Of a stretch of DNA of 32,828 nucleotides, positions 7,550 through 14,835 are shown piece by piece. Made by a program: the position numbers and the translations under genes. The notes beneath the pieces are model-generated. The model saw only the letters and a program-made list of their open reading frames with translations. It was not told the DNA's origin and ran no database searches. Source of the DNA: Polyangia bacterium (lineage in GTDB: Bacteria; Myxococcota_A; Polyangia; Polyangiales; Polyangiaceae); the NCBI GenBank assembly GCA_030426145.1, contig JAUHZF010000058.1, positions 1 to 32,828 of the forward strand. Direction: 5' to 3'. Every line of letters starts with the position of its first letter. Position 1 is the first letter of the stretch.

Positions 7550-9895
7550 GTGTCGTTCGAGGCGTCAGGCTCCCGACCGGAGCCGAGCGGCGCCGAGGGC
7601 GCCTATCGACCGGTGGCCGAACGCCACGTCGGGTGCGCGGCTTGCGGGGCCCCCGTCGATCCGCTGCGTGCGGGTCACGTCGCCATCTTCGACGCCGAGT
7701 TTCGCTTCTTCTGCGACTTCTATCGCTGTCGCCAGGCCTTCATCGGGGGCGAGGCCATCGAGCCTCCGCCCCCGGTCACCCCCCCACCACCCACGGTGGC
7801 CGATCGTACCCTCGACGCGGTCATGCCGCCCGTGCGTGCGGCGGTGGCTTCCGCGCCCGACGAGCCCGTTCCGGAGCGGCTCGAGGTCGAAGACGACGAC
7901 GAGCTGGTCGAGCCCCTGCCGCGTCCCATCTCGACCACCGTCGCACCGGGACACCCCATCGACCCGGCCGACGAGGTGCCGGTCGGGTCGTCGGCCGAAC
8001 GCCGCGACATGGGGGCGTTGCTCGTGGGGCTGGCCTTGGTGGCGGGACTGCTCACCATGGCCCTCGAGCTCGCCGCGGCCACCCGGCTGCTCGCGATGGC
8101 GAGGCTCGTCCTGGTTGGTGTGGGCGCGGCGGCTTTGCTCGGCCGGGCCCTGACCGAACCGAGCGACCCGGCGCGACCCCACTGGCTCGTGGTGGTGGTG
8201 ACGCCCCTCTACGCGGCGCTCATCGCCGGCTGGACCCTCTTTGCCGGGCAGCCCGATGGCGTGGGGCGCGCGGCATTCCTCGCCGGCACCGTGCTCAGCG
8301 CGGCGGCGGTGAACTACTGGGTCGTGGCCTACGCTGCGCGCGGGATCCAAGCCCACCGAGCCTGGCTCGGCCAACGCCTCGACGTGGCGGCGCGGCGCGT
8401 GGTGGGCGAGCCGACCGCCATCGCGCAGAAGGAGCTGGTGTTCGACGTTCGACCCGGCGAGCACGTGCTCGTCGACGGGGGCGAGACGGTCGCGGTCGAC
8501 CTCGAAGTGGTCGAAGGCGAGGCCGAAGTCCTGCCCTGGCCGGGCGAGACGGTCCCGGTGCGTCGACGGGTCGGCGATGTGGTGGTGGCGGGAGCACGGG
8601 TGGTCGACGGCACCATTCGCGGCCGCTGTCTGCAGGCCGGTGACGAGCGCGCCTTCGCGCGCCCGCTCGCCGTGGCCGAGGCCAGAGCCGACGCGAACGC
8701 CCAGCTTCCCCTCCGGATGCGCCGCCTCAGCGAGCGCTGGGCACCGGTGCTCGCTTTGCTCGTGGGGGGCTTGTCCGCGGCCCTCGGTCGAGAGGCGGTC
8801 GATGTGGCCCTCGTCGTGGTCGCGGTCTACGCCGCCTTCGGCAACGTGGCCGTAGGAAGCCTGGTCGGCTTGGCCGTGGCCCGTGGCATCCGCATCGCGA
8901 TGCGGCGCGGCATTCTCTACACCTCGGCGGCGCTCTGGGATCGATGCGCGCGCGTCACCGCCGCCATCTTCTGCGCCCGAGGCACCTTGTTGCGCGGTGA
9001 GCCCGACCTCGTCGAGGTCGAGGTCATCGCCCAGCGACGTGGAGACGCGACCCGTGCCGACGACGTGCTCGCGCTGGCCGCGGGGCTACTCTCGGGTGAC
9101 CGAACCCCAGTGGCGCTGGCGGTGCGACGTGCGGCGGCCGAACGCGATCTGCGTGCGATGGCGGTTCGCGACCTGCGCTCCCTCGCGAGCCGTGGCGTGA
9201 CCGCGATCGCCTCGAGCGGCGAGACGGTGTGTGTGGGCAACCGCGCCCTCCTCATCGAGCGTCACGTCTCGGTGGCCGTCGCGGAGGAGCGCATCGTCGA
9301 GCTCGAGGCCGCAGGTCGGTCGGTCCTCCTCGTGGCGCGAGGAGGTCGGTTGCTCGGCATCCTCGCGCTTCAGGACGGTCTTCGATCTGGGGCCCGGGCG
9401 GCGGTGCAGCACGTGCTCGACGCGCGCATCGAGCCCATCCTCATGAGCGCCGACACCCGCGAGACCTGCGCCGCCCTCGGACGCGCCCTCGACATCGACC
9501 ACCTTCGACCCGAGGTGATGGACGACGAGCGAGGGGCGGCCGTCGAGCGCATTCGTGAGACGGGGGCGCTGGTGGCGGTGATGGGCCACAGCCCCTTCGA
9601 CAATCTCGCGCTCGAAGCGGCCGACGCGGCGGTGGTGCTCAATGCCGCCGGTCGCGACCGCGGTGAGCATGCCGTCCTCCTCGCCAGCGACGACCCACGA
9701 GCGGCCGCCCTGTCGTTGGCCACGGCCCAGCGCACACGCTCGCTCGCGAGCGCGGTGGCCCTGTTGCTTCTCGTACCGGCGTCCTTTGGCGCGTTGGTGG
9801 TCGCGACCGGAATCCTGCCCGCCGAGTACGCTCCGTTGGCCCAGCTGGTAGGCTCCTTCGTGGCTCTGGGGCAGCTCCGGAGCTTCGAGAAGTGA
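7550..9895 (+). CDS. P1B-type ATPase homologue lacking catalytic residues, with TRASH-like Cys-rich N-terminus
   Basis: 781 residues, GTG start directly after the argD stop; GGAG at 7540-7543 is a good ribosome site. The N-terminus has C29/C32 and C55/C60 (CAACGAP, FFCDFYRC), like a TRASH/YHS metal-binding unit, then an acidic Pro-rich linker (about 70-150). The rest follows P1B heavy-metal ATPases: four helices, actuator domain (VRPGEHVLVDGG), two helices, P and N domains, two final helices. The catalytic motifs are replaced. DKTGT reads CARGT (475-479, phospho-Asp to Cys), the membrane CPC site reads GNV (431-433), TGES reads PGET (331-334), the N-domain HP reads TP (519-520), TGD reads SAD, and GDGxNDxP reads GHSPFDNL (679-686). 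Ion pumping by the normal cycle therefore seems impossible. The frame is intact and framework residues are kept, so this is a conserved pseudoenzyme rather than a decaying gene. A regulatory, metal-sensing or scaffold role is inference. Confidence 0.85.
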   Translation: MSFEASGSRPEPSGAEGAYRPVAERHVGCAACGAPVDPLRAGHVAIFDAEFRFFCDFYRCRQAFIGGEAIEPPPPVTPPPPTVADRTLDAVMPPVRAAVASAPDEPVPERLEVEDDDELVEPLPRPISTTVAPGHPIDPADEVPVGSSAERRDMGALLVGLALVAGLLTMALELAAATRLLAMARLVLVGVGAAALLGRALTEPSDPARPHWLVVVVTPLYAALIAGWTLFAGQPDGVGRAAFLAGTVLSAAAVNYWVVAYAARGIQAHRAWLGQRLDVAARRVVGEPTAIAQKELVFDVRPGEHVLVDGGETVAVDLEVVEGEAEVLPWPGETVPVRRRVGDVVVAGARVVDGTIRGRCLQAGDERAFARPLAVAEARADANAQLPLRMRRLSERWAPVLALLVGGLSAALGREAVDVALVVVAVYAAFGNVAVGSLVGLAVARGIRIAMRRGILYTSAALWDRCARVTAAIFCARGTLLRGEPDLVEVEVIAQRRGDATRADDVLALAAGLLSGDRTPVALAVRRAAAERDLRAMAVRDLRSLASRGVTAIASSGETVCVGNRALLIERHVSVAVAEERIVELEAAGRSVLLVARGGRLLGILALQDGLRSGARAAVQHVLDARIEPILMSADTRETCAALGRALDIDHLRPEVMDDERGAAVERIRETGALVAVMGHSPFDNLALEAADAAVVLNAAGRDRGEHAVLLASDDPRAAALSLATAQRTRSLASAVALLLLVPASFGALVVATGILPAEYAPLAQLVGSFVALGQLRSFEK

Positions 9896-10647
9896 TGGAC
9901 CTACCGGCATTGACGCGCTTGTTGGGCCTCTTGTGGATGGCCTTCAAGGGGTGGATGTTCGTCGATGCGGTGCAGCGTCGGGCGGATCAGCGCTGGTACT
10001 GGATCATCCTCCTCATGCCCGGCGGCGCCTTCTACTACGCCTACGCGGTCAAGCTGCAGGAACCCGGGGTAGGGATGGCGAAACAGCGCCTGCTCGACCA
10101 TCTCAGCCGGCCGCCCTCGATCGAGGAGCTGCAGCGTCGCTTCGACGAGACGCCCAGCATCGAGAACCGCGTCAGGCTTGCGCAAGGACTCTACGATGCC
10201 GGCCGCTACGGCGAGGCCCACGGTCACTTCGAGGCGGTGCTGGAGGAACGCGAGGACGACAAGGATGCGCTGTTCGGCTTCGGACTCTGCTGCCTCGAGG
10301 TCGGGGAGCCCGAGCGCGCGGTGGCGGTGCTCGAGCGCCTCGTCGATCGCCAGCCCTCCTACCGCGAGTTCGCGGCCTACCGTGAGCTCGCGCGCGCGCT
10401 GTGGGACGCGGGAGAGGAAGAGGCATGTCTCGAGGCCCTCGTCGAGCTCGAACGCCTCGCGCCGCGGCTCCCACACCAAGTCCTGCGTGCGCAGTATCTA
10501 CGGCGGGCCGGCCAGCCCGTGGAAGCGCGAGACTTGCTTCGTCGCGCCATCGCGGAGGAGAAAGCGCAACCTCGTCACGTGCGTCGTCTCAACCGAGGTT
10601 GGATGCGCCGCGCGAAGCGCATGCTCGGCGAGCTCAGAGGTTCTTGA
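9895..10647 (+). CDS. Membrane-anchored TPR-like protein
   Basis: 250 residues. The ATG at 9895 shares one base with the TGA of the pseudo-ATPase gene (TGATG), so the two are translationally coupled; a GTG one codon earlier is the alternative start. The N-terminus has two hydrophobic segments (about 5-25 and 35-55, including WYWIILLMPGGAFYYAYAV), resembling the short two-helix anchors seen ahead of phospholipase-D-type proteins. From about residue 75 the protein is helical with TPR-like periodicity: ENRVRLAQGLYDAGRYGEA, DALFGFGLCCLEVGEPERA, EFAAYRELARALWDAGEEEA. The tail is very basic. It probably acts as a protein-interaction partner at the inner membrane; its partner is unknown, but the coupling points to the pseudo-ATPase. 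The gene ends 14 bp inside the convergent AlkD-like gene. Confidence 0.85.
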   Translation: MDLPALTRLLGLLWMAFKGWMFVDAVQRRADQRWYWIILLMPGGAFYYAYAVKLQEPGVGMAKQRLLDHLSRPPSIEELQRRFDETPSIENRVRLAQGLYDAGRYGEAHGHFEAVLEEREDDKDALFGFGLCCLEVGEPERAVAVLERLVDRQPSYREFAAYRELARALWDAGEEEACLEALVELERLAPRLPHQVLRAQYLRRAGQPVEARDLLRRAIAEEKAQPRHVRRLNRGWMRRAKRMLGELRGS

Positions 10648-11323
10648 GGGCTTCGCGGCGACTGAGCGGGCTGAGGCGCTCTTGGTGACGCGCCACGTAG
10701 TCGCGCACCCAATCGGGTTCGGCGTGCCCGAGGTCACGTAGCGCCCAACCGATGGCCTTCCGTAGGAAGAAGTCGCGGTCGTCCCACGCCGCTTCGATGG
10801 CCTCGGTAAGCAGTTCGCGGTCCGTCTCGGACTTGCGGCCGAGCTGACAGATGATCGCCGTGCGTCGCTTCCACAGATCGTCGCTCAGCATCCATGCGCG
10901 CATGGCGGCGGCCACGGGCTCCGGCTCGAGGACGAGCGCTGCCCCGACGAGCTTGCTCGCGATCTCGTCCACGTGATCCCACCAGGCCCCAGTGACGATG
11001 AGCTCTTCGTAGAGCGGCAAGGCGGCCGCTCCCACGTATCGCTTGTAGCGCCGCTGCCGTAGCAGCTCGGTTGCCGCGTAGCGCTCCTCGCGAAACGACG
11101 CTCGATGCCAGAGCGCGAGCGTCGTGTCCGACACGTCCTGCCATTCTTCGATGGGGTGCGCAGCGAAGATCGCGCGCAGAAGCTTGCGTCGCGGTCCAGC
11201 CTTCACCCCGTGGAAAGGGAGCGCCGACTTCATGTACCGCTGCATCGGGCCCGCGTCGTCGGGGTTGCCCGCGGCGGCGAGACCCGCGCGCACAGCCGTG
11301 AGGAGCTCCTGGTGGATGGGCAT
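10634..11323 (-). CDS. AlkD-like DNA alkylation repair protein (HEAT-repeat DNA glycosylase)
   Basis: 229 residues, the normal size for the family. AlkD-type enzymes remove positively charged N3/N7-alkylpurines using an all-helical HEAT-like fold. The sequence is helical throughout and carries TGAWWDHVDEIA (about 111-122), matching the Trp/Asp active-site segment of the family. KSALPFHGV (about 32-40) and DDLWKRRTAIICQLG are further recognisable family segments, and the C-terminus has FFLRKAIGWALRDLG. The ATG at 11323 gives MPIHQELLTAV. The frame stays open upstream only because it passes through a stop-free repeat array, so longer starts are artefacts. It overlaps the TPR gene by 14 bp tail to tail. 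Confidence 0.88.
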   Translation of the reverse strand: MPIHQELLTAVRAGLAAAGNPDDAGPMQRYMKSALPFHGVKAGPRRKLLRAIFAAHPIEEWQDVSDTTLALWHRASFREERYAATELLRQRRYKRYVGAAALPLYEELIVTGAWWDHVDEIASKLVGAALVLEPEPVAAAMRAWMLSDDLWKRRTAIICQLGRKSETDRELLTEAIEAAWDDRDFFLRKAIGWALRDLGHAEPDWVRDYVARHQERLSPLSRREALKNL

Positions 11324-11627
11324 GGGACCCACACTGCTACCGGATCTGTGGGACGGAGGCTCGGTTCTCGGTCTCGTGCTCGGTCTCGTGCTCGGCCTCG
11401 TGCTCGTCCTCGAACCTCGAACCTCGAACCTCGTGCTCGTCCTCGAACCTCGAACCTCGTGCTCGTCCTCGAACCTCGAACCTCGTGCTCGTCCTCGAAC
11501 CTCGAACCTCGAACCTCGTGTGCGCCCTCGAACCTCGAACGGCGCACACTTGGGCGGCCGCGGCTGGTGCCCGCGGGCGGACGCGTGGAGTCGACGTCGT
11601 CGGCAATCGGTTCTCGCGACCCTTCGC
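11324..11627. other. 304-bp intergenic region dominated by a simple-repeat array
   Basis: This lies between the EF-hand lipoprotein stop and the AlkD-like start. About 11358-11540 is the repeat array described separately. The flank at 11541-11627 is plain GC-rich sequence with no gene, terminator or promoter that I can recognise. Every reading frame is open across the array because the repeat contains no stop codon on either strand, so open frames here are not evidence for genes. Confidence 0.7.
11358..11540. repeat. Composite hexamer/heptamer tandem repeat array 1
   Basis: Read on the plus strand, the first part (about 11358-11407) is made of 6-bp CTCGNN units (CTCGGT, CTCGTG, CTCGGC). From 11408 it becomes 7-bp CCTCGAA units in runs of 3, 2, 2, 3 and 2. 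The runs are separated by the 12-bp CCTCGTGCTCGT, with a variant (CCTCGTGTGCGC) before the last run, giving a higher-order period of 26 or 33 bp. There are 12 heptamers in all. The same architecture, hexamers then heptamers on the plus strand, recurs at 24277-24502. Confidence 0.9.
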
Positions 11628-12626
11628 TCAGTCTTCGTGCTCGTGCGCGACGCCGTCGACGGGGCACTCGCCCTCGCCTTGGAAGTGGCCCTGGGTCTTG
11701 AGTTGGGCCCTGACGTAGGTCCACATGTCGCCGAGGGGGGTGATGGGCGAGCCGCCGAGTTGGAAGCGGTCGTCGAGCTCTGACAGGTCGGCGGGGGCGA
11801 GGGCGGCGAGCTCGGCTTCGGTGACGGTGCCGTCGAGGTCGAGGTCGCAGTCGGCGAACCACTGGGCCAGGCGGGTGACGCCGCCCTCGTCGCCTTCGGG
11901 GAACCCGTTGAAGAACAGGTGGTCACCGTGAATGGTCATCGCGACCGACTGCGTATTGCCCGCCGTGACGCTGAAGCCGGGCTGTTCGTCGATCTCGCAG
12001 GGGCCAAAGGCCGTCTCGGCTTCGGCGCCGATCTCGAAGGTGATGGTGGGGTTTGCGTAGCAGGGGTCACCGGCCGCGTTCATGCCCATGGCCATCGTGC
12101 CCATCGGCACCATGGCTTTGCCGGCCGGCGGACACGACACACCGTCGCTCTTCGAGAGGGTGCCGCGGATGAGGTAGGTCAGGTCGTCGGCGACGACGGC
12201 GTCGTAGTCGGCGGGCTGCACGCTGTCGTGGCGCGTCGCTCCGTCGGCTGCGGTCTCGTAGTTGAACTCCCAGCGGCCCTCCTGAAGCTCATCGAGCTGC
12301 CAGAGGGCGAGACCGGCGGCCGGCACACTCGTGAGGTCGAGCACGTACCTTTCGGGGGCTTCGGCCTCGACCGCTTCGTCGGTCGAGAGGTGCACGTCGA
12401 TGGCTCCGATGGCCACGATGTAGTTGTCGAAGCGAACCTGCCAGCCGTCGGTGATGTTCTCGCCCTCGGTTCCAGGATCGAGGCCTTCGGTGATGGTGTC
12501 TTCAGCTTCGACGAGGACCGAGAGGCTCCCGGTGCCAGTGGGGTCGGTGTCGTCGCTGCATGCGGTCAGCGCGAGGAGGGGCACGAGGCCCACGCAGAGG
12601 GTCTTGGAAGGCATGGTGGAGGTCAT
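11628..12626 (-). CDS. EF-hand-containing lipoprotein of unknown function
   Basis: 332 residues from the ATG at 12626; an ATG at 12614 is also possible. The signal peptide MTSTMPSKTLCVGLVPLLALTAC ends in an LTAC lipobox, so the mature protein is lipid-anchored with N-terminal Cys followed by SDDTDPTG. The body has beta-type segments (WQVRFDNYIVAIGAIDVHLS, YVLDLTS) and a Met-rich stretch (MVPMGTMAMGMN). Near residues 256-270 there is a clear EF-hand loop, DLDLDGTVTEAE, suggesting Ca2+ binding. The C-terminus is His/acid-rich (AHEHED). I do not recognise a named family. It is divergent from a DUF1826 gene and shares a 71-bp intergenic region holding an inverted repeat of Fur/Zur type, so a link to metal supply is possible but inferred. 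Confidence 0.82.
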   Translation of the reverse strand: MTSTMPSKTLCVGLVPLLALTACSDDTDPTGTGSLSVLVEAEDTITEGLDPGTEGENITDGWQVRFDNYIVAIGAIDVHLSTDEAVEAEAPERYVLDLTSVPAAGLALWQLDELQEGRWEFNYETAADGATRHDSVQPADYDAVVADDLTYLIRGTLSKSDGVSCPPAGKAMVPMGTMAMGMNAAGDPCYANPTITFEIGAEAETAFGPCEIDEQPGFSVTAGNTQSVAMTIHGDHLFFNGFPEGDEGGVTRLAQWFADCDLDLDGTVTEAELAALAPADLSELDDRFQLGGSPITPLGDMWTYVRAQLKTQGHFQGEGECPVDGVAHEHED

Positions 12627-12652
12627 AGCCCTGACGGCAATCAGATCGCAAC

Positions 12653-12667
12653 TGCAATTGCATTGCA
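12653..12667. promoter_or_regulatory. Putative Fur-family (Zur-like) operator
   Basis: TGCAAT-TGC-ATTGCA is a perfect 6-3-6 inverted repeat in an unusually AT-rich patch (about 12640-12670) between the divergent lipoprotein and DUF1826 starts. It sits 26 bp from the former and 30 bp from the latter. The spacing and TGCAAnnnnnTTGCA-like core resemble binding sites of Fur-family repressors. DUF1826 genes are often found in zinc-starvation regulons, which favours Zur. The assignment is inference from motif shape and neighbours. Confidence 0.45.
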
Positions 12668-12697
12668 TAAGCACTTTGGTTGTGGGAACTGTTCGTC

Positions 12698-13342
12698 ATG
12701 CAGACGTCCCCAGAGCAGGTCCGGTGGCGCATGGGGAACGAGCCCTGCGTCCTCGAGGAGATCGCCAGCCAAGGCGTGCACACCGCGGTATGGCGTCGTA
12801 GCCTCTCGCCCGTGGTCGCCGCCTACGCGCGCACCCTCGTGGACCGGGAGGGCTCGCTGCGCATCCGCGCTCACGGAACGTCCGACCTCGATCGGAGAAG
12901 CATCGTCGAGCGGTTGCCGGAAGGGCCTGGACGCGACGCCTTTGCGGACGACGTCGCTCAGGGCCTGGGTCTCTACGCTCAGGCGGCTGGTACGACCGAT
13001 TTTCAAGTCGACCTCGACGTCGTGGAGACCGACAAGTGTCGGCGCTTCCACGTGGACTACTACCGGTTGCGATGGGTCTGCAGCTACGTCGGCCCTGGCA
13101 CCGAATGGCTCGAGGATCGCGATGTTGCGGCGGAGGTGCTCGACGACGGTCCGCGGGACCACGAGGCGTTCAATCTCGCCCTCGTGCGCAACCCGGATCG
13201 ACTACGGCGTCTCGGCCCGGGTGATGTGTTGCTCATGAAGGGCCGCGGTTTTCCCGGCCCTGGCTTCGGAGGCCCGCTGCATCGGTCCCCGCCCGTCGAG
13301 CACGACGGCCTGCGCCGCCTCGTGTTCACCATGACCTCGTGA
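12698..13342 (+). CDS. DUF1826 domain-containing protein
   Basis: 214 residues from the ATG at 12698 (MQTSPEQV); GGGA about 11 bp upstream is a fair ribosome site. A TTG at 12680 would add six residues. The protein matches DUF1826 through CRRFHVDYYRLRWVCSYVGPGTEWL (about 110-134) and the C-terminal GDVLLMKGRGFPG followed by HRSPPVEHDGLRRLVFT. The conserved Cys, His and Asp residues of the first motif and the HRSPP motif suggest a metal site, but no reaction is established. No signal peptide; probably cytoplasmic. In other proteobacteria this family often sits beside COG0523 zinc metallochaperones and Zur targets. It ends 5 bp before the convergent DUF1501 gene. Confidence 0.85.
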   Translation: MQTSPEQVRWRMGNEPCVLEEIASQGVHTAVWRRSLSPVVAAYARTLVDREGSLRIRAHGTSDLDRRSIVERLPEGPGRDAFADDVAQGLGLYAQAAGTTDFQVDLDVVETDKCRRFHVDYYRLRWVCSYVGPGTEWLEDRDVAAEVLDDGPRDHEAFNLALVRNPDRLRRLGPGDVLLMKGRGFPGPGFGGPLHRSPPVEHDGLRRLVFTMTS

Positions 13343-13347
13343 GGTGG

Positions 13348-14826
13348 TCAGCTCTTGCGCATGCAGGGCACGTCAGGGAGCCCGCTGCCGGCCGTGTCGA
13401 CCTTCAGAGCGCCGAGGATGCCCGCGTAGATGTCGGCCTCGGTCATGGTCGTACCCGGAACTGGATCGCCGGTCTGGCGGTCGAAGCCGTACGTGAAACC
13501 GGTGGCGAGGTCGACGCCGCCGCGGGCCCGCCCACCCTGCACGAGGGGGCTCATGATGACGCTGCCGTTGTTGAGCTCGTGGCCACTCCCGAAGGAGGTG
13601 GCGTTGAGGCCGGGCTTGGTCCGCGTGCGACCGAACTCGGTCGCGAAGTAGATCATGGTGCGGTCCCACATCGAGCCCGCGCCGAAGGGCACGTCCTTCA
13701 GCAAGGTGGCGAGGCCATCGGCGATGCGGAAGAGCCGCTGCCACATGAAGGCCTGCGTCGACGGGTGATCCTGGTGGGAGAAGTCGAACGCGATGGGCGG
13801 GTTGCGAATGTCGACCGAGGAGGCGTCGTCGACCGTGGCTTGAAAGCTCGGGCCGAGGGTTACCGTGCAGGAGACCTGGTTCTTGAGCAGGAGGAAGGCG
13901 AGGGCAGCCTGCGCGTCGAGAGGATCACTCTCGAGGTCGGGGAAGGCTTGGCGGACCGCCGCGATGTCGTCGGCCTGCTCGAGCCCGTACTGGGCGAGCA
14001 GCGCTTGGTCCTCGATGAGGAGCAGCTTGTCGATGAGGTTCTGTGCTTCGACGCCGGCCTGTGGGGCGCCGCGCTGGTGTCGCCACTGCTTCAGCCGCTC
14101 GGCCTGGGCGAAGACCTTTCCGAACTGGCTGTTCGGGTCGAGCACGTCGTTGCGCAGGGCGCGGGCGAGCTGCAGGTCGTCGGCGCTCGGCGCCCCCACC
14201 ACCCCCTTGCGGGGGTCGAGGGCGAGCGGCCACAGGATCGGGTTGGCCACCGTCTCCCCAAAGGCGTACGCGGGCAGGGTCTCGTCGAGGCCGCGCTCGG
14301 CGAAGCCGAACTCGGCGTTGAGGTGAACGTTGGGCAAGGCGAAGCTCTCACCATAGGTGGCGGCGACCACCTCCTGCAGGGTGCGGCCGAGCCACGCTTC
14401 GTTGCCGGTGACGGCGCGGCGCTGCGCGACGGCGTGGTTCACGCTCGTGCCCGTGTGCGTCACCGCCATCAGGTCGGCGCCGTGCTTGGTCACGAAAGCC
14501 GACTGGTTGGCCTGGAAGCTCATGGGGATGGCCCCGAGGCTGCCGAAGCCGACGTCGATGGCGCGGAAGTCGGTGCCCGCGATGTCGGAGACCACCTGGT
14601 CGGGAAAACAATAGACCGAGGCGGGGTTGGTGCACTCGCTCTGCCGAATGGCGAGGAGGCTGTCTACGATGTTCGCCCCTCCCGTGCCGCCGAGCACGAT
14701 GAGGAAGTAGGGGCCGTCCGATGCCGGCTCCTGGGCTTGGAGCTGGGCGCGGTCGCTGCCGAGCGCGAGCCCGGTAGCGGCGGTGGCACCGAGGGTCTGG
14801 AGGAGTCGTCGTCGTGCGAGCTTCAT
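13348..14826 (-). CDS. DUF1501 family protein, Tat-exported
   Basis: 492 residues. The N-terminus MKLARRRLLQTLGATAATGLALG is a twin-arginine type signal, so export in folded form is expected. The body follows DUF1501 (alkaline phosphatase/sulfatase-like fold): YFLIVLGGTGGANIVDSLL (about 40-58), THTGTSVNHAVAQRRAVTG, SFQATVDDASSVD, MWDRTMIYFATEFGRTRTKPG and GSGHELNNGSVIMSPL near the C-terminus. Such proteins are commonly encoded beside DUF1549/DUF1588-type c-haem proteins, as here. The catalytic role is not established; hydrolysis of a sulfate or phosphate ester is a guess from the fold. It follows the small lipoprotein gene by 9 bp on the same strand. Confidence 0.9.
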   Translation of the reverse strand: MKLARRRLLQTLGATAATGLALGSDRAQLQAQEPASDGPYFLIVLGGTGGANIVDSLLAIRQSECTNPASVYCFPDQVVSDIAGTDFRAIDVGFGSLGAIPMSFQANQSAFVTKHGADLMAVTHTGTSVNHAVAQRRAVTGNEAWLGRTLQEVVAATYGESFALPNVHLNAEFGFAERGLDETLPAYAFGETVANPILWPLALDPRKGVVGAPSADDLQLARALRNDVLDPNSQFGKVFAQAERLKQWRHQRGAPQAGVEAQNLIDKLLLIEDQALLAQYGLEQADDIAAVRQAFPDLESDPLDAQAALAFLLLKNQVSCTVTLGPSFQATVDDASSVDIRNPPIAFDFSHQDHPSTQAFMWQRLFRIADGLATLLKDVPFGAGSMWDRTMIYFATEFGRTRTKPGLNATSFGSGHELNNGSVIMSPLVQGGRARGGVDLATGFTYGFDRQTGDPVPGTTMTEADIYAGILGALKVDTAGSGLPDVPCMRKS

Positions 14827-14835
14827 CTCATGACC

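Noticed and set aside
11408..11540. tRNA T-arm-like GGTTCGA motifs on the minus strand
   Set aside because: They come from the repeated GTTCGAG unit; no acceptor stem, D-arm or anticodon arm can be formed.
11337..11606. Repeat-encoded proteins with 7-residue periods (RGSRFEV, EPRTSNL) in array 1
   Set aside because: The heptamer has no stop in any frame on either strand, so such frames arise automatically; none has a ribosome site.
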